Shown one piece after another: positions 8,412-15,433 of a stretch of 30,793 nucleotides of DNA (positions are counted from its first letter, which is position 1; each line of letters starts with the position of its first letter). Source of the stretch: an uncultured bacterium. Its GTDB lineage: Bacteria; Cyanobacteriota; Vampirovibrionia; Gastranaerophilales; Gastranaerophilaceae. The notes beneath the pieces were generated by a model. That model was not told the origin of the DNA. It saw nothing but the letters and a program-made list of their open reading frames with translations, and made no database searches. The stretch lies in the NCBI GenBank assembly GCA_958366705.1, contig CATXCB010000018.1, positions 1 to 30,793 on the forward strand, given 5' to 3'. A program made the translations under genes and the position numbers.

Positions 8412-9416
8412 TTACTTATATGAATCTTGAAAATCTTTGATTTTTTCTATCAGCGGTATTTCTGAAACTCCTTCACCACCTGTGAGCCAATTAAATAATC
8501 CTACAGCACCGCCGTAATTTTGTTTAGACGTTTTATTTTGTATATTTTGTCCTTTTTTTGTGTTAGTTGTCTGTGTTCTACCCTTTTTTCCGCTGCTTTG
8601 TCGCGGGATATTTACCTTAACAAATTCTACTTCTCCTGTCTGGATATATTTAATTTCTGCATCAAACTCAATACCTTGCGTAGTTTCTCTGCGAGGGATG
8701 TAAGATGTGAAAACATAGTTTTCAAATATCTTTTTACCTGCTCTGAAAGTGAATGGTACTTTATCATTCATAATCTGTTCTAAACGGTCAGAAAATTCAT
8801 GTGCAGTATAATGTTTACCATCTTTTATCACTCCGCTGAATTGTAGTACTAACGGTAAATTATGGATATATTCATTATAAGTTTGCCCCGCTTGTACTAC
8901 TCTATCGGGTGTTTCAGATTGATAGCTGCGTGAAAAAGTAGTTGTTAAATCAATAACAATTTCTTCACCGTATTTGCTATAATCATCAGCCCTTGTTATT
9001 GTATTGGTCACAACAGATAAGCCGTTTGAAAATCCTTGCATAAAATTAGCAACGTTTATATTTCCTGCCTGCACTGCACTTTTCATATCCATGATACTAT
9101 TAAACCCTGTTTGGGCAGCAGTTATCCCGATAGCCGGTGCAAATCCGTTAAACAAGCTGTCAAGCATCATTTGATTTGTGACCGGACGTTGATTTATAAC
9201 CATAGTAAGTGCGGATACAGCATATTTTTGAGTAAGTTTTGTAGCACTTTGGATATTAATATTTTTTGCCATCTCTCCTAAATCGAAATTTTGCAGAGTG
9301 GTTTTTGCATTGCTGTATGCCTCACTTAATTGGCTTTTTATCCCTCCAATTTGTTCAGCATTAGTAATGCTATTTAATATATTATCTTTTTGTAAGTAAA
9401 TAGCTGCGTATGACAT
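8412..9416 (-). CDS. Dit-like / baseplate ring protein
   Basis: A 334-residue protein. The C-terminal half (about residues 150-270) has the Dit-like N-domain pattern: 'YNEYIHNLPLVLQFSGVI' ... 'HEFSDRLEQIMNDKVPFTFRAGKK' ... 'VFTSYIPRRETTQGIEFDAEI'. This is the domain that attaches the hub to the last tube ring in simple contractile tails. The first 150 residues are helical and low in complexity and may be a second structural domain. A basic linker follows residue 275. An AGGAT site precedes the ATG. It would directly follow the tape measure gene if the intervening toxin-antitoxin-like pair were removed. Confidence 0.65.
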   Translation of the reverse strand: MSYAAIYLQKDNILNSITNAEQIGGIKSQLSEAYSNAKTTLQNFDLGEMAKNINIQSATKLTQKYAVSALTMVINQRPVTNQMMLDSLFNGFAPAIGITAAQTGFNSIMDMKSAVQAGNINVANFMQGFSNGLSVVTNTITRADDYSKYGEEIVIDLTTTFSRSYQSETPDRVVQAGQTYNEYIHNLPLVLQFSGVIKDGKHYTAHEFSDRLEQIMNDKVPFTFRAGKKIFENYVFTSYIPRRETTQGIEFDAEIKYIQTGEVEFVKVNIPRQSSGKKGRTQTTNTKKGQNIQNKTSKQNYGGAVGLFNWLTGGEGVSEIPLIEKIKDFQDSYK

Positions 9417-9434
9417 ATAATATCCTAAATAAGT

Positions 9435-9452
9435 CGTATCTTATAAGATACG
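9435..9452. promoter_or_regulatory. 18-bp perfect palindrome upstream of the Dit-like gene
   Basis: CGTATCTTATAAGATACG reads the same on both strands. It lies 18 bases upstream of the Dit-like start and 39 bases after the stop of the membrane protein of the Panacea pair. No U tract follows on the - strand, so a terminator is unlikely. It could be an operator, or a short hairpin (7-bp stem, TATA loop) at an mRNA processing point. Confidence 0.4.
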
Positions 9453-9491
9453 TTGTAATTATGAAAGTTATTATTAAAAATATAATCTAAA

Positions 9492-9956
9492 TTATTTTTT
9501 AATATTAAAAAAGTAATTTATTACCACTTTGTATAAACCAAATACTGATAATGTTGTTGTGCCTAATAAAGTATTAATAACCGAAACTGGTAAATCAAAA
9601 TATATATGATTCTTAGTCAAATATATGTTTACATGAAAACCTTGAAGTAAAATAATGATGCCAACAAAAACAAGCCAACCAAAAATTATATAAAGAATGA
9701 CCCATCTTAAAGTTTTTCTCGCGTTGTTACTATCTTCATCTGCATCGTTTTTATTTTTTGCTTCCCGTTCAGCTTCACGGTCTTGCCAGTCTTGATTATC
9801 AGCTTCAATATTTTTGTGGTCTAAAATATTTATGAGCTCGAGATATTTTTTTCTATAAAAATCCCCCTCAGAGATATCTCTTTTTATTTTATTTTTTTCT
9901 GCATTAGCTTTTTCAGTAGAAATTTCGATAAATTGTTTTAAATTACTAGAGGTCAT
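9492..9956 (-). CDS. two-helix membrane protein, candidate toxin of a Panacea pair
   Basis: A 154-residue protein: residues 1-82 are a highly charged coiled-coil-like region, a membrane helix lies at about 85-104, and a second hydrophobic segment at 123-150 contains 'VINTLLGTTTLSVFG'. The 'LLGTTT..V.GL..V..Y' ending recurs in small membrane proteins paired with DUF4065 antitoxins or found in prophages (family memory, not checked). Its ATG lies inside the stop of the DUF4065 gene (4-base overlap), a typical antitoxin-first toxin-antitoxin layout. A toxin acting on membrane potential is the favoured reading. A phage exclusion protein is the alternative. Interrupting the tail operon, it is probably not structural. 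Confidence 0.6.
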   Translation of the reverse strand: MTSSNLKQFIEISTEKANAEKNKIKRDISEGDFYRKKYLELINILDHKNIEADNQDWQDREAEREAKNKNDADEDSNNARKTLRWVILYIIFGWLVFVGIIILLQGFHVNIYLTKNHIYFDLPVSVINTLLGTTTLSVFGLYKVVINYFFNIKK

Positions 9957-10399
9957 TTAACCTCCAACGCTTCGGGTAAAAGGGTTTTGAAGTAGTCTTT
10001 AATAAGTTTCTTATCAATAATTTCAAATCTAGGTGTTGAAATCCAAGGGTCTTCTTGATGTGATTTTAAAGATAATTCAATAGCACTCATACTACCATAC
10101 ATATTCCAAATAGTATTAATAAAATCGAATTCAAGACCTTTATTTAGCACTTTTCCACTAGGTGATAATTGAGCTATTACATTTGCACCATAACATTTAA
10201 ATTCTTGATAGATGTCAGGACAAACTGGCCCCCATGTCCACTTTTCAAAGTCTTCATTAAATAATTCATTATTAGTTATAGCTAAATACCAACCTTGAGC
10301 ATAGTATAACAATTTTTGCAGTTTCATGTTTGTTATAGGTTCAGGTGCATTCTTACCTAAACTAATAAAAGTATTTGCTACATCAAATACACTCACCAT
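9953..10399 (-). CDS. Panacea (DUF4065/SocA-GepA) domain protein, candidate antitoxin
   Basis: A 148-residue protein with the Panacea signature from residue 20: 'PITNMKLQKLLYYAQGWYLAI', then 'LFNEDFEKWTWGPVCPDIYQEFK'. The leucine/tyrosine helix followed by 'W..GPV.p.vY..fk' is diagnostic. Panacea domains neutralise many unrelated toxins by direct binding (PanAT systems), including membrane-acting ones, and are frequent in prophages. AGAGG lies eight bases before the ATG. The gene overlaps the membrane protein gene downstream by four bases. Together they form a two-gene island between tape measure and Dit-like genes. The domain call is firm; the partner relation is inferred from overlap. Confidence 0.8.
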   Translation of the reverse strand: MVSVFDVANTFISLGKNAPEPITNMKLQKLLYYAQGWYLAITNNELFNEDFEKWTWGPVCPDIYQEFKCYGANVIAQLSPSGKVLNKGLEFDFINTIWNMYGSMSAIELSLKSHQEDPWISTPRFEIIDKKLIKDYFKTLLPEALEVK

Positions 10400-10450
10400 A
10401 ACAATTACCTCTTTATCATTAGATAATGTAACATAAAAACAAAATATATG

Positions 10451-12007
10451 CTATGCACTCTCTGTCTGCGGATATCCTTTGAGTAAACTATAATCGTCTA
10501 GTATTTCTACAAATGCTGTTTTTACTGCCTGTCCTATTTCTTGCGGGTTATCAGAACTAGTATTGATATTGATTGTTATATCACCAAACCCGATACTATT
10601 TTGTTTATTTGCTTTTTGTTCTAAGTTAGGCAAAGTTCCAACATATCCGCTGTTATCGTTTAAAATACTGTCGCTTATTCCTGCGGCTCCGCCGATTGGG
10701 TTGCCATTTGTACCCATAAAATTACCATCTTTATCATATAGACTTGCATCGTATAACACCGGCACTGGTTTATAATATGGATTTAATATTTTGTCAATAA
10801 TTTTTTCGTTTTTTAGTTTTTGTTTTTGAAACTTTTCACTATGTCCAACTTCTGAAAGTGTTGGAGCATTTTCAAAAAGTTCACCTAAAACAGTTCTTTT
10901 CCCGCGTAATGTGTCAACTACCTCAGCCACTAAGAAAAGAATCAACAATATTCTTAACCAAGGCGCGATTAAAGCCCAAGATGCTTTAGTTAGAGCTTTT
11001 ACAGATGCAATACCTGCATCCATTCGTAAAGCACCTGCTAAACGTCTAGCTGTAAAGGATGTTAATGTAAAATTGTCTTTTAATATTTTTATTTCAGAAA
11101 TAAGTCTTTTAATTCCTAATATAGTTGCAACGCCAAAAAGCAGCCTAAAGTTTTTCAAGACGAAGAGAGCTAATTGCCCTATAGATTTTAATGACTTATG
11201 TAATGCAGGGTCTTTTAAAAGTTTGGCTATTTCATTTATAATTTTAGCAAGCTCCTCGGAATCTTCACCAAGAAAAGCTGTTTTTAAATCAAAAATAGCG
11301 TTATTAAGACGATTTAAAGCACCATTCAACGAATCAACAGCAACAGCATCCGCCTGTCCTCCAAATTCATTATGTAATTCACGGGAGAATGCTTTAACAA
11401 ATTTTTGAGCATCAATGCCTTTTTTCATCATTTCTTCAAGCCCCTCGGTGGTTGTCCCCATAGCTTTAGCGGCTCTTTGCATTGTACCCGGCAAGGCATT
11501 CCCTAGTTGTCGTCTTAGCTCTTCTGCAGATACTTTACCTTTAGATATCATTTGTTCAAGAGCCATTAAAGCACTTTGCACCTGCTGGTCAGATGAACCC
11601 AGAACGGTTCCTGCTTCCAAAACTGATGAGTATACAGCCTGAATATCTTCATTTGCCATATTGGCGCCTTTACCTGCGGCAAACAGGTTTTTATAAGCAT
11701 CAGCAGTTGTAACAAAACTTTGTCCCAGCCTATCAGCCTCTTTTCTTACATATTCTAATTGTTCTTTCCCGCCAATATCTGAACCTGCAAGAGCGGCAAA
11801 AGATTTGTTTAGACTATCAAGTTTTACACTGGTGTCTACAATCTCTTTAACTCCAATAGTACCAACTACGCCTATAAACATGCTGCGTAAAGAGTTAGAT
11901 AATATTTTTGTGGTTTTACTTGCCCTTGTTTCCATTCTGTCGAGAGCTTTAAACCCGCTATCATCTAAGTTTGATACTATACTTACTAAAAGGTTTTCAA
12001 ATGCCAT
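10451..12007 (-). CDS. tape measure protein
   Basis: A 518-residue protein with the tape measure N-domain: 'VKLDSLNKSFAALAGSD' and the hallmark 'MISKGKVSAEELRRQLGNAL' followed by 'PGTMQRAAKAMG' at about residues 150-190. Two hydrophobic segments (around 275-300 and 345-365) are usual in the part that enters the host membrane. It sets tail length and chaperones tube assembly. At 518 residues it is short; at roughly 1.5 angstrom per residue it implies a tail below 100 nm (inference). It begins 10 bases before the end of the frameshifted chaperone extension, the standard position for this gene. Confidence 0.85.
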   Translation of the reverse strand: MAFENLLVSIVSNLDDSGFKALDRMETRASKTTKILSNSLRSMFIGVVGTIGVKEIVDTSVKLDSLNKSFAALAGSDIGGKEQLEYVRKEADRLGQSFVTTADAYKNLFAAGKGANMANEDIQAVYSSVLEAGTVLGSSDQQVQSALMALEQMISKGKVSAEELRRQLGNALPGTMQRAAKAMGTTTEGLEEMMKKGIDAQKFVKAFSRELHNEFGGQADAVAVDSLNGALNRLNNAIFDLKTAFLGEDSEELAKIINEIAKLLKDPALHKSLKSIGQLALFVLKNFRLLFGVATILGIKRLISEIKILKDNFTLTSFTARRLAGALRMDAGIASVKALTKASWALIAPWLRILLILFLVAEVVDTLRGKRTVLGELFENAPTLSEVGHSEKFQKQKLKNEKIIDKILNPYYKPVPVLYDASLYDKDGNFMGTNGNPIGGAAGISDSILNDNSGYVGTLPNLEQKANKQNSIGFGDITININTSSDNPQEIGQAVKTAFVEILDDYSLLKGYPQTESA

Positions 12008-12178
12008 TTTGCCTTAATCCTGCTTCCATTTGTTTTGCAGCTAATGATACTTGTTTTGAGAATAAATAAGCTTCTTGAGGGGTCATTTGTTTGAGTTCTG
12101 ATAAACTAACCCCAAACCCGAGCTGTTTATTGGCTGTAAATAGTGTCATTAGGCTGTTTAGTGTTGCTGTTTTTATTT
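11997..12178 (-). CDS. tail assembly chaperone, -1 frameshift extension (T part)
   Basis: This frame has no usable start of its own (the only upstream candidate is a TTG at 12320 without a ribosome binding site, within the chaperone gene), yet it encodes a plausible 59-residue tail (from IKTATLNSLMTLF to MEAGLRQNGI) that ends over the start of the tape measure gene. Entry by a -1 slip at the A-rich end of the upstream gene would give a fusion of about 217 residues. This G/GT arrangement between tube and tape measure is conserved in tailed phages. A second possible slip site is A_AAT_TTT at 12290-12284, giving a fusion of similar length with a different middle. Confidence 0.65.
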
Positions 12179-12182
12179 TTGC
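12170..12182 (-). other. probable -1 ribosomal frameshift site
   Basis: Reading on the - strand, the chaperone gene ends CTG CAA AAA TAA, inside a run GCAAAAATAAAAAC. When the stop is in the A site, the lysine tRNA on AAA can slip back one base and pair perfectly with AAA, continuing as ATA AAA ACA in the -1 frame. This is a minimal site rather than a perfect X_XXY_YYZ heptamer, so its use is inferred from gene order and from the orphan downstream frame. Confidence 0.5.
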
Positions 12183-12649
12183 AGTTGAGCGCTTAGGCTT
12201 GTTACAAGTACAGATAATTTCTTTTCTACTTGTTTCTTCACCTGCTCTGCCCACTCTGTTGGTAACAGTGTGGACAAACTCGAAAAATTTCCGAGGTTTT
12301 GCCTTATAAATTGAAAACAAACTACCCTATAATCCATAAATCCAACTGATTGCCAGTGCTTTTCCCATTCAAGATTATCAAGCCGTCTGCCGTCTACGGT
12401 TAGATGCTCTTTGTTTAGTGCCATATTTGATAAATATTTCAAATCTTCACGATTGAAGATATCTTTGCAGCTTGTATACAGAGCTTTTAACAATTCAGAA
12501 TCTGATAAATCATTTGCTATACATGCAACCATACAGGTCAAAAACGGGTATACTTTTTCCTCCGTTATAAATCCCAATGTTGTAAAATCTTCAAAATATA
12601 AAGGTTCTGTCGCATATTTGTGATTATTCACTATGCATTCTAAGGTCAT
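12173..12649 (-). CDS. tail assembly chaperone (G-like)
   Basis: A 158-residue, mainly helical protein between tail tube and tape measure, where the tail assembly chaperone always lies. It begins MTLECIVNNHKYATEPLYFEDF. I chose the ATG at 12649 because GAGGAG lies seven bases upstream; the frame remains open 12 codons further but has no such site. It ends with an amphipathic helix rich in Lys/Gln. A fraction of ribosomes probably shifts to the -1 frame near its stop to add the T part. The proteins bind the tape measure during tail assembly and are absent from the virion. No sequence motif defines the family; order and frameshift support the call. Confidence 0.7.
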   Translation of the reverse strand: MTLECIVNNHKYATEPLYFEDFTTLGFITEEKVYPFLTCMVACIANDLSDSELLKALYTSCKDIFNREDLKYLSNMALNKEHLTVDGRRLDNLEWEKHWQSVGFMDYRVVCFQFIRQNLGNFSSLSTLLPTEWAEQVKKQVEKKLSVLVTSLSAQLQK

Positions 12650-12664
12650 TATTATACTCCTCAC

Positions 12665-12693
12665 TTGATTTTTGTCATCAAACAAGTTATAAT
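12665..12693 (+). promoter_or_regulatory. promoter on + strand, opposite to tail operon
   Basis: TTGATT (12665-12670), a 17-base spacer and a perfect TATAAT (12688-12693). Predicted transcription begins at about 12700, exactly at the foot of a long hairpin (12699-12753). No + strand gene follows, so it would drive a non-coding RNA antisense to the small peptide gene. Confidence 0.6.
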
Positions 12694-12699
12694 AAATTT

Positions 12700-12810
12700 A
12701 TAGGGAAACGAGCTAAAAGTCGTTACCTTTTAACTCGTTCTTCACTCCCTATAGATACAGAATAATAATTTTTAAAGTCGCTATAAGTAATGTTATAGCG
12801 ACTTTTATTA
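12700..12810 (+). ncRNA. candidate antisense RNA (type I antitoxin-like)
   Basis: The predicted transcript begins with a hairpin: 8 bp (12699-12706 with 12746-12753), then AACGAG/CTCGTT (12707-12712 with 12734-12739), then TAAAAG/CTTTTA (12714-12719 with 12727-12732), with a 7-base loop and a 6-base bulge. It then crosses the peptide gene and ends at a 13-bp stem (12774-12786 with 12793-12805) followed by TTTTATTAT, which can act as an intrinsic terminator. It covers the peptide gene from its stop to about codon 5 in antisense. Existence as an RNA is predicted only from promoter, folds and terminator. Confidence 0.5.
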
Positions 12811-12823
12811 TCCGCTTGTCCAT
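12749..12823 (-). CDS. 24-residue hydrophobic peptide, candidate type I toxin
   Basis: An unlisted small gene with the best ribosome binding site in the window (AAAGGAGGTGAAACT then ATG). The peptide starts MDKRIIKVAITLL, continues IATLKIII and ends LYL: a positively charged N-terminus, then a single membrane-spanning stretch with one internal lysine. Size and build match type I toxins and holin-like peptides such as TxpA, BsrG, Fst or AapA. The 5' UTR can pair with the binding site, and an opposing promoter yields RNA antisense to the gene. An alternative is a tiny holin-like or leader peptide of the tail operon. No similarity search was possible. Confidence 0.55.
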   Translation of the reverse strand: MDKRIIKVAITLLIATLKIIILYL

Positions 12824-12829
12824 AGTTTC

Positions 12830-12876
12830 ACCTCCTTTTCAGCCGATTTCTTCACTAATGCGTGTGCTGTGGAGGT
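12830..12876 (-). promoter_or_regulatory. 5' UTR hairpin that can hide the peptide's ribosome binding site
   Basis: In the - strand RNA, ACCUCC (complement of 12871-12876) is the exact reverse complement of the GGAGGU binding site (complement of 12830-12835). Just inside, CAGC can pair with GCUG. Together they make a two-part stem that masks the Shine-Dalgarno sequence. Such sequestration is common in mRNAs of type I toxins. Confidence 0.5.
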
Positions 12877-12896
12877 TTAGAGTTTACCCTGAATCT

Positions 12897-12905
12897 ATTA
12901 TAACA
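12897..12905 (-). promoter_or_regulatory. extended -10 promoter for the small peptide
   Basis: On the - strand TGTTATAAT is a perfect TATAAT preceded by the TGn extended motif, starting just after the tail tube stop codon. No good -35 is present, which extended -10 promoters do not need. Predicted start is at about 12890, giving a 5' UTR of about 67 bases. Confidence 0.45.
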
Positions 12906-12910
12906 TAAAA

Positions 12911-13288
12911 TTATTTACCGTTTCTGTATAAAGCATTCCATGTAACTGTTCTTGTATTGCTATCTTGTTCACCTGAAATGTTTAAAATTACACAATCAGT
13001 AAAAGTATCGTCTATACCTGTGTTCAAATCACGTACAATCAAGGTATCTTCAATATTATTTAAGTTATCTTGAATAAGTATAGGTAAAGAAACACTATCA
13101 ACCTTAAATGAACGGGTAATTTGCCATTGTCTTTGATTGTTAACAATATTCAAACCCTCTGCCTGTACCCCTTTATAAGGGTTAAAGCTGTCATTTTGTT
13201 GTGTAATATTATATGCGTGGTCATCTCCTGCCCCAGTTAGTGTCATTCCACGCCATACAAACTGGATATTCTTAGCATTATAAGTCAT
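12911..13288 (-). CDS. tail tube protein (DUF3277-like)
   Basis: A 125-residue beta-rich protein directly after the sheath gene (six bases apart), the place of the tube protein in contractile tails. The sequence starts MTYNAKNIQFVWRGMTLTG and ends with alternating polar/hydrophobic strands (DSNTRTVTWNALYRNGK), fitting the DUF3277 phage structural proteins that pair with DUF3383 sheaths. Hexamers stack to form the inner tube for DNA passage. Length is slightly short but usual for this group. Confidence 0.7.
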   Translation of the reverse strand: MTYNAKNIQFVWRGMTLTGAGDDHAYNITQQNDSFNPYKGVQAEGLNIVNNQRQWQITRSFKVDSVSLPILIQDNLNNIEDTLIVRDLNTGIDDTFTDCVILNISGEQDSNTRTVTWNALYRNGK

Positions 13289-13294
13289 TTTTCG

Positions 13295-14482
13295 TTATTC
13301 TCCTAAAATTTGTTCAATTTGTTCATCTGTCGGGTCTACATAGAATAAGAAATCTACTTTTTCACCAACAATCGCATCATAATAGTAACCTTTTAACTTA
13401 TATTTTTTAGCCTTATAAGCTTCAACGTCAGTATTCATGATACTATTTGCACCGGTTCTTATTGGTGTAACTTTTAGCTCAAATCCGATTTGTTCATTTG
13501 TTGTTGGAATGATTAAGTTGTAGGTTTGGAAACTTCTAAAAAGTTTTTGAGCCATTGACAATAATAAATTATTTCCGGTTTCATCATAAATTGGTTTTTG
13601 GTTGAAAAATTCTAATGCCATCAGTCCTATATTTTTTTCGATATAGTCCATAATCATTTGACGTTGACGTAATTCCCCGCCGAGCATACGTGAGCCAATG
13701 ACCCAGTTATAACCAAAACCGTCGGTTTGTCCGCCCTCAATTGGTGATACATTGGTGTAAAAAGTAACATTATTAGTTTTCATGTCGGAAATTTCTTGAC
13801 CTGTGTATGTTTCAGGTAAAATTCCCGTTAACTGTGTAAACTGGGCTGCCCCGTCTTTTCCGCCAAAATATCCGCTTGTTGATGTCGAGGCAACTGCAGA
13901 GGCTATCGGTTCTTTTGCAGATTTTCTAAAAATACCGTAAGAGTAGTTATTAAGCCCTTTTACAAGAGTTTCAACATCTTTTATATCTTTAACTACAAAA
14001 TCTGTAAATCGTTTATTAGTCAAGCACCATTGAGCTACAGCCTGAATGTCTTTAGCCTCTCTTGAAATTGGTACAACCTTTGCAAATCTGCCATCAATAG
14101 ACTTTGCATTGTCTAATGTTTCTAAAATTGCAGACCCCTCATCGAGTACAGCTTTTCCAACAACAGCCTCACCCACCTGTGCGCCTGTTGAGGGCTCGCG
14201 GGCAATCATTACATATTGAACCTGCGATGTAGTTTGTGTGTTGTTTTTTTGGTTAAATATTGCGTTTGCTTCAATCGCAAATTGAGAAGTGGGCTTAAAC
14301 ACCTTGATAACTTCATCATAAGAGGAGTACTTGCCTAGTCCGTTTACCGGAAAGGTTCCATCATCTTGTAAATCATCGTCGGTAATCTTACCTACAAGTA
14401 AAATGTTCTTATAATACTCTTCTAAGCTGCGACCGTCAGGCAGCTTAAAAAGTATACTGATTATATCATCATATACACTCAT
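13295..14482 (-). CDS. contractile tail sheath protein (DUF3383-like)
   Basis: A 395-residue protein in the sheath position. Features agreeing with DUF3383 sheath proteins include the N-terminal strand 'ILLVGKITDDD', 'TSTSGYFGGKDGAAQFTQL' in the middle, 'NVTFYTNVSPIEGG' followed by the conserved Gly-rich 'WVIGSRMLGGELRQRQ', and a C-terminal 'YKLKGYYYDAIVGEKVDFLFY' strand pair that interlocks neighbouring subunits. Its presence shows that the phage is a myovirus. The gene starts two bases after the tail terminator gene stop. Confidence 0.8.
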   Translation of the reverse strand: MSVYDDIISILFKLPDGRSLEEYYKNILLVGKITDDDLQDDGTFPVNGLGKYSSYDEVIKVFKPTSQFAIEANAIFNQKNNTQTTSQVQYVMIAREPSTGAQVGEAVVGKAVLDEGSAILETLDNAKSIDGRFAKVVPISREAKDIQAVAQWCLTNKRFTDFVVKDIKDVETLVKGLNNYSYGIFRKSAKEPIASAVASTSTSGYFGGKDGAAQFTQLTGILPETYTGQEISDMKTNNVTFYTNVSPIEGGQTDGFGYNWVIGSRMLGGELRQRQMIMDYIEKNIGLMALEFFNQKPIYDETGNNLLLSMAQKLFRSFQTYNLIIPTTNEQIGFELKVTPIRTGANSIMNTDVEAYKAKKYKLKGYYYDAIVGEKVDFLFYVDPTDEQIEQILGE

Positions 14483-14484
14483 GT

Positions 14485-15072
14485 TTAAAAATCTCCTGTT
14501 ATTGTTGAGTCTGTATCCGCAACTTTAATGTTTATTTCCAATGCTCTACCTTTTTCAGCGACATGCTCGCTTATTTCGTCAAATTCAAATACTATGTCAA
14601 TTTCTTTTCTGAATTCCTGATTCGTTTCTTGAAATTGGCTTAAATCCCTGATATTTGAACTTTCAAGCTCATTAATTGTAATCCCTTTATCCTGGAAAAA
14701 ATCAAAAGTTGCCTGTGTATTAAGAAATAAATTTTCTATATGTTCTATAAGTTCAGTCGCCAGATTGTCCGCTTCAACTAGGTTACAGCGGTTTACTAAA
14801 GTGTAAACTCCGATTGTTATAGGATATCTGAACTCCTGTCTTGTGTAGGTTATACCGTTAATAGTATAACTTTCAAATCTTTTATAAATCTTTTGTATTT
14901 CACCATCCGACAGCATAATATAAGGTCTTGAGGGTCTAGTTTGTTTTACTCTGTCAAAAAATATTTTTGAACATGATTTATTTTCATCGAGTTTAAAGTA
15001 TCGTGGATAAGCCGTTGTTATTTCTTCTTTAAAGAAATTATAAATCGCTGTCCGTGCTGTCTGTATCTTCAT
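14485..15072 (-). CDS. tail/neck terminator-like protein
   Basis: A 195-residue protein between head closure and sheath genes. The segments 'PYIMLSDGEIQKIYKRFESYTINGITYTRQEF' and 'YPITIGVYT' (alternating beta) with the helix 'ADNLATELIEHIENLFL' resemble LIC_12616-like neck proteins that cap the tail tube end. Two starts are possible: TTG at 15084 or ATG at 15072; I prefer the ATG, with AAGG 12 bases upstream. It overlaps the head closure gene by about 35 bases, so it is coupled. Confidence 0.6.
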   Translation of the reverse strand: MKIQTARTAIYNFFKEEITTAYPRYFKLDENKSCSKIFFDRVKQTRPSRPYIMLSDGEIQKIYKRFESYTINGITYTRQEFRYPITIGVYTLVNRCNLVEADNLATELIEHIENLFLNTQATFDFFQDKGITINELESSNIRDLSQFQETNQEFRKEIDIVFEFDEISEHVAEKGRALEINIKVADTDSTITGDF

Positions 15073-15433
15073 TTTGACTATCAACCTTAACTAAATAACT
15101 TTTATAAAAATGCAAAAAAGATGTTTCCCAGTCCTCAATTGTTCGTATTTCGTACCATTTGCCTTTATATTGTATTCTGTCATGCGGCTTTAAAATCGTT
15201 TCATGGTACATGAAAATGTCAGCAGTTACGCTATCGCCTGCTTCGCTGTCATTAAGAATAATTCCTTTTGTTGACCCGCTTGCTCCTGTTGGTTGTATCC
15301 ATGCTAAAACTTTTGTATATTCAGAATATTTGGAGATATCAGCCCCGCTATCGGGGTCTGTAGTTGTTTGAACTTCAAATATGGGGTATTGTTTCCCCCC
15401 CATTCTAAGTATCAATAATTTAGCTCTGCTCAT
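15038..15433 (-). CDS. head closure / head-tail joining protein
   Basis: A 131-residue beta-rich protein: 'QYPIFEVQTTTDPDSGADISKYSEYTKVLAWIQP', then 'DRIQYKGKWYEIRTIEDW'. The last phrase is the usual strand pair ('D.i...g..Y.V....dw') of head closure proteins (SPP1 gp16/HK97 gp7-type). Start: the ATG at 15433 overlaps the previous stop (ATGA) with AGGA upstream; a further in-frame ATG at 15463 lies inside the previous gene without a binding site. The tail is acidic (DSQNEDTDSTDSDL). The role is inferred from fold pattern and position. Confidence 0.6.
   Translation of the reverse strand: MSRAKLLILRMGGKQYPIFEVQTTTDPDSGADISKYSEYTKVLAWIQPTGASGSTKGIILNDSEAGDSVTADIFMYHETILKPHDRIQYKGKWYEIRTIEDWETSFLHFYKSYLVKVDSQNEDTDSTDSDL

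Noticed and set aside
10911..11408. 165-residue frame on the + strand inside the tape measure gene
   Set aside because: It is antisense to a well-supported protein, has no ribosome binding site and shows a composition expected from a reversed helical gene.
12179..12320. Independent gene from the TTG at 12320 in the -1 frame of the chaperone
   Set aside because: No ribosome binding site and a Cys/Arg-rich unnatural N-terminal part; frameshift entry from the chaperone explains the frame better.
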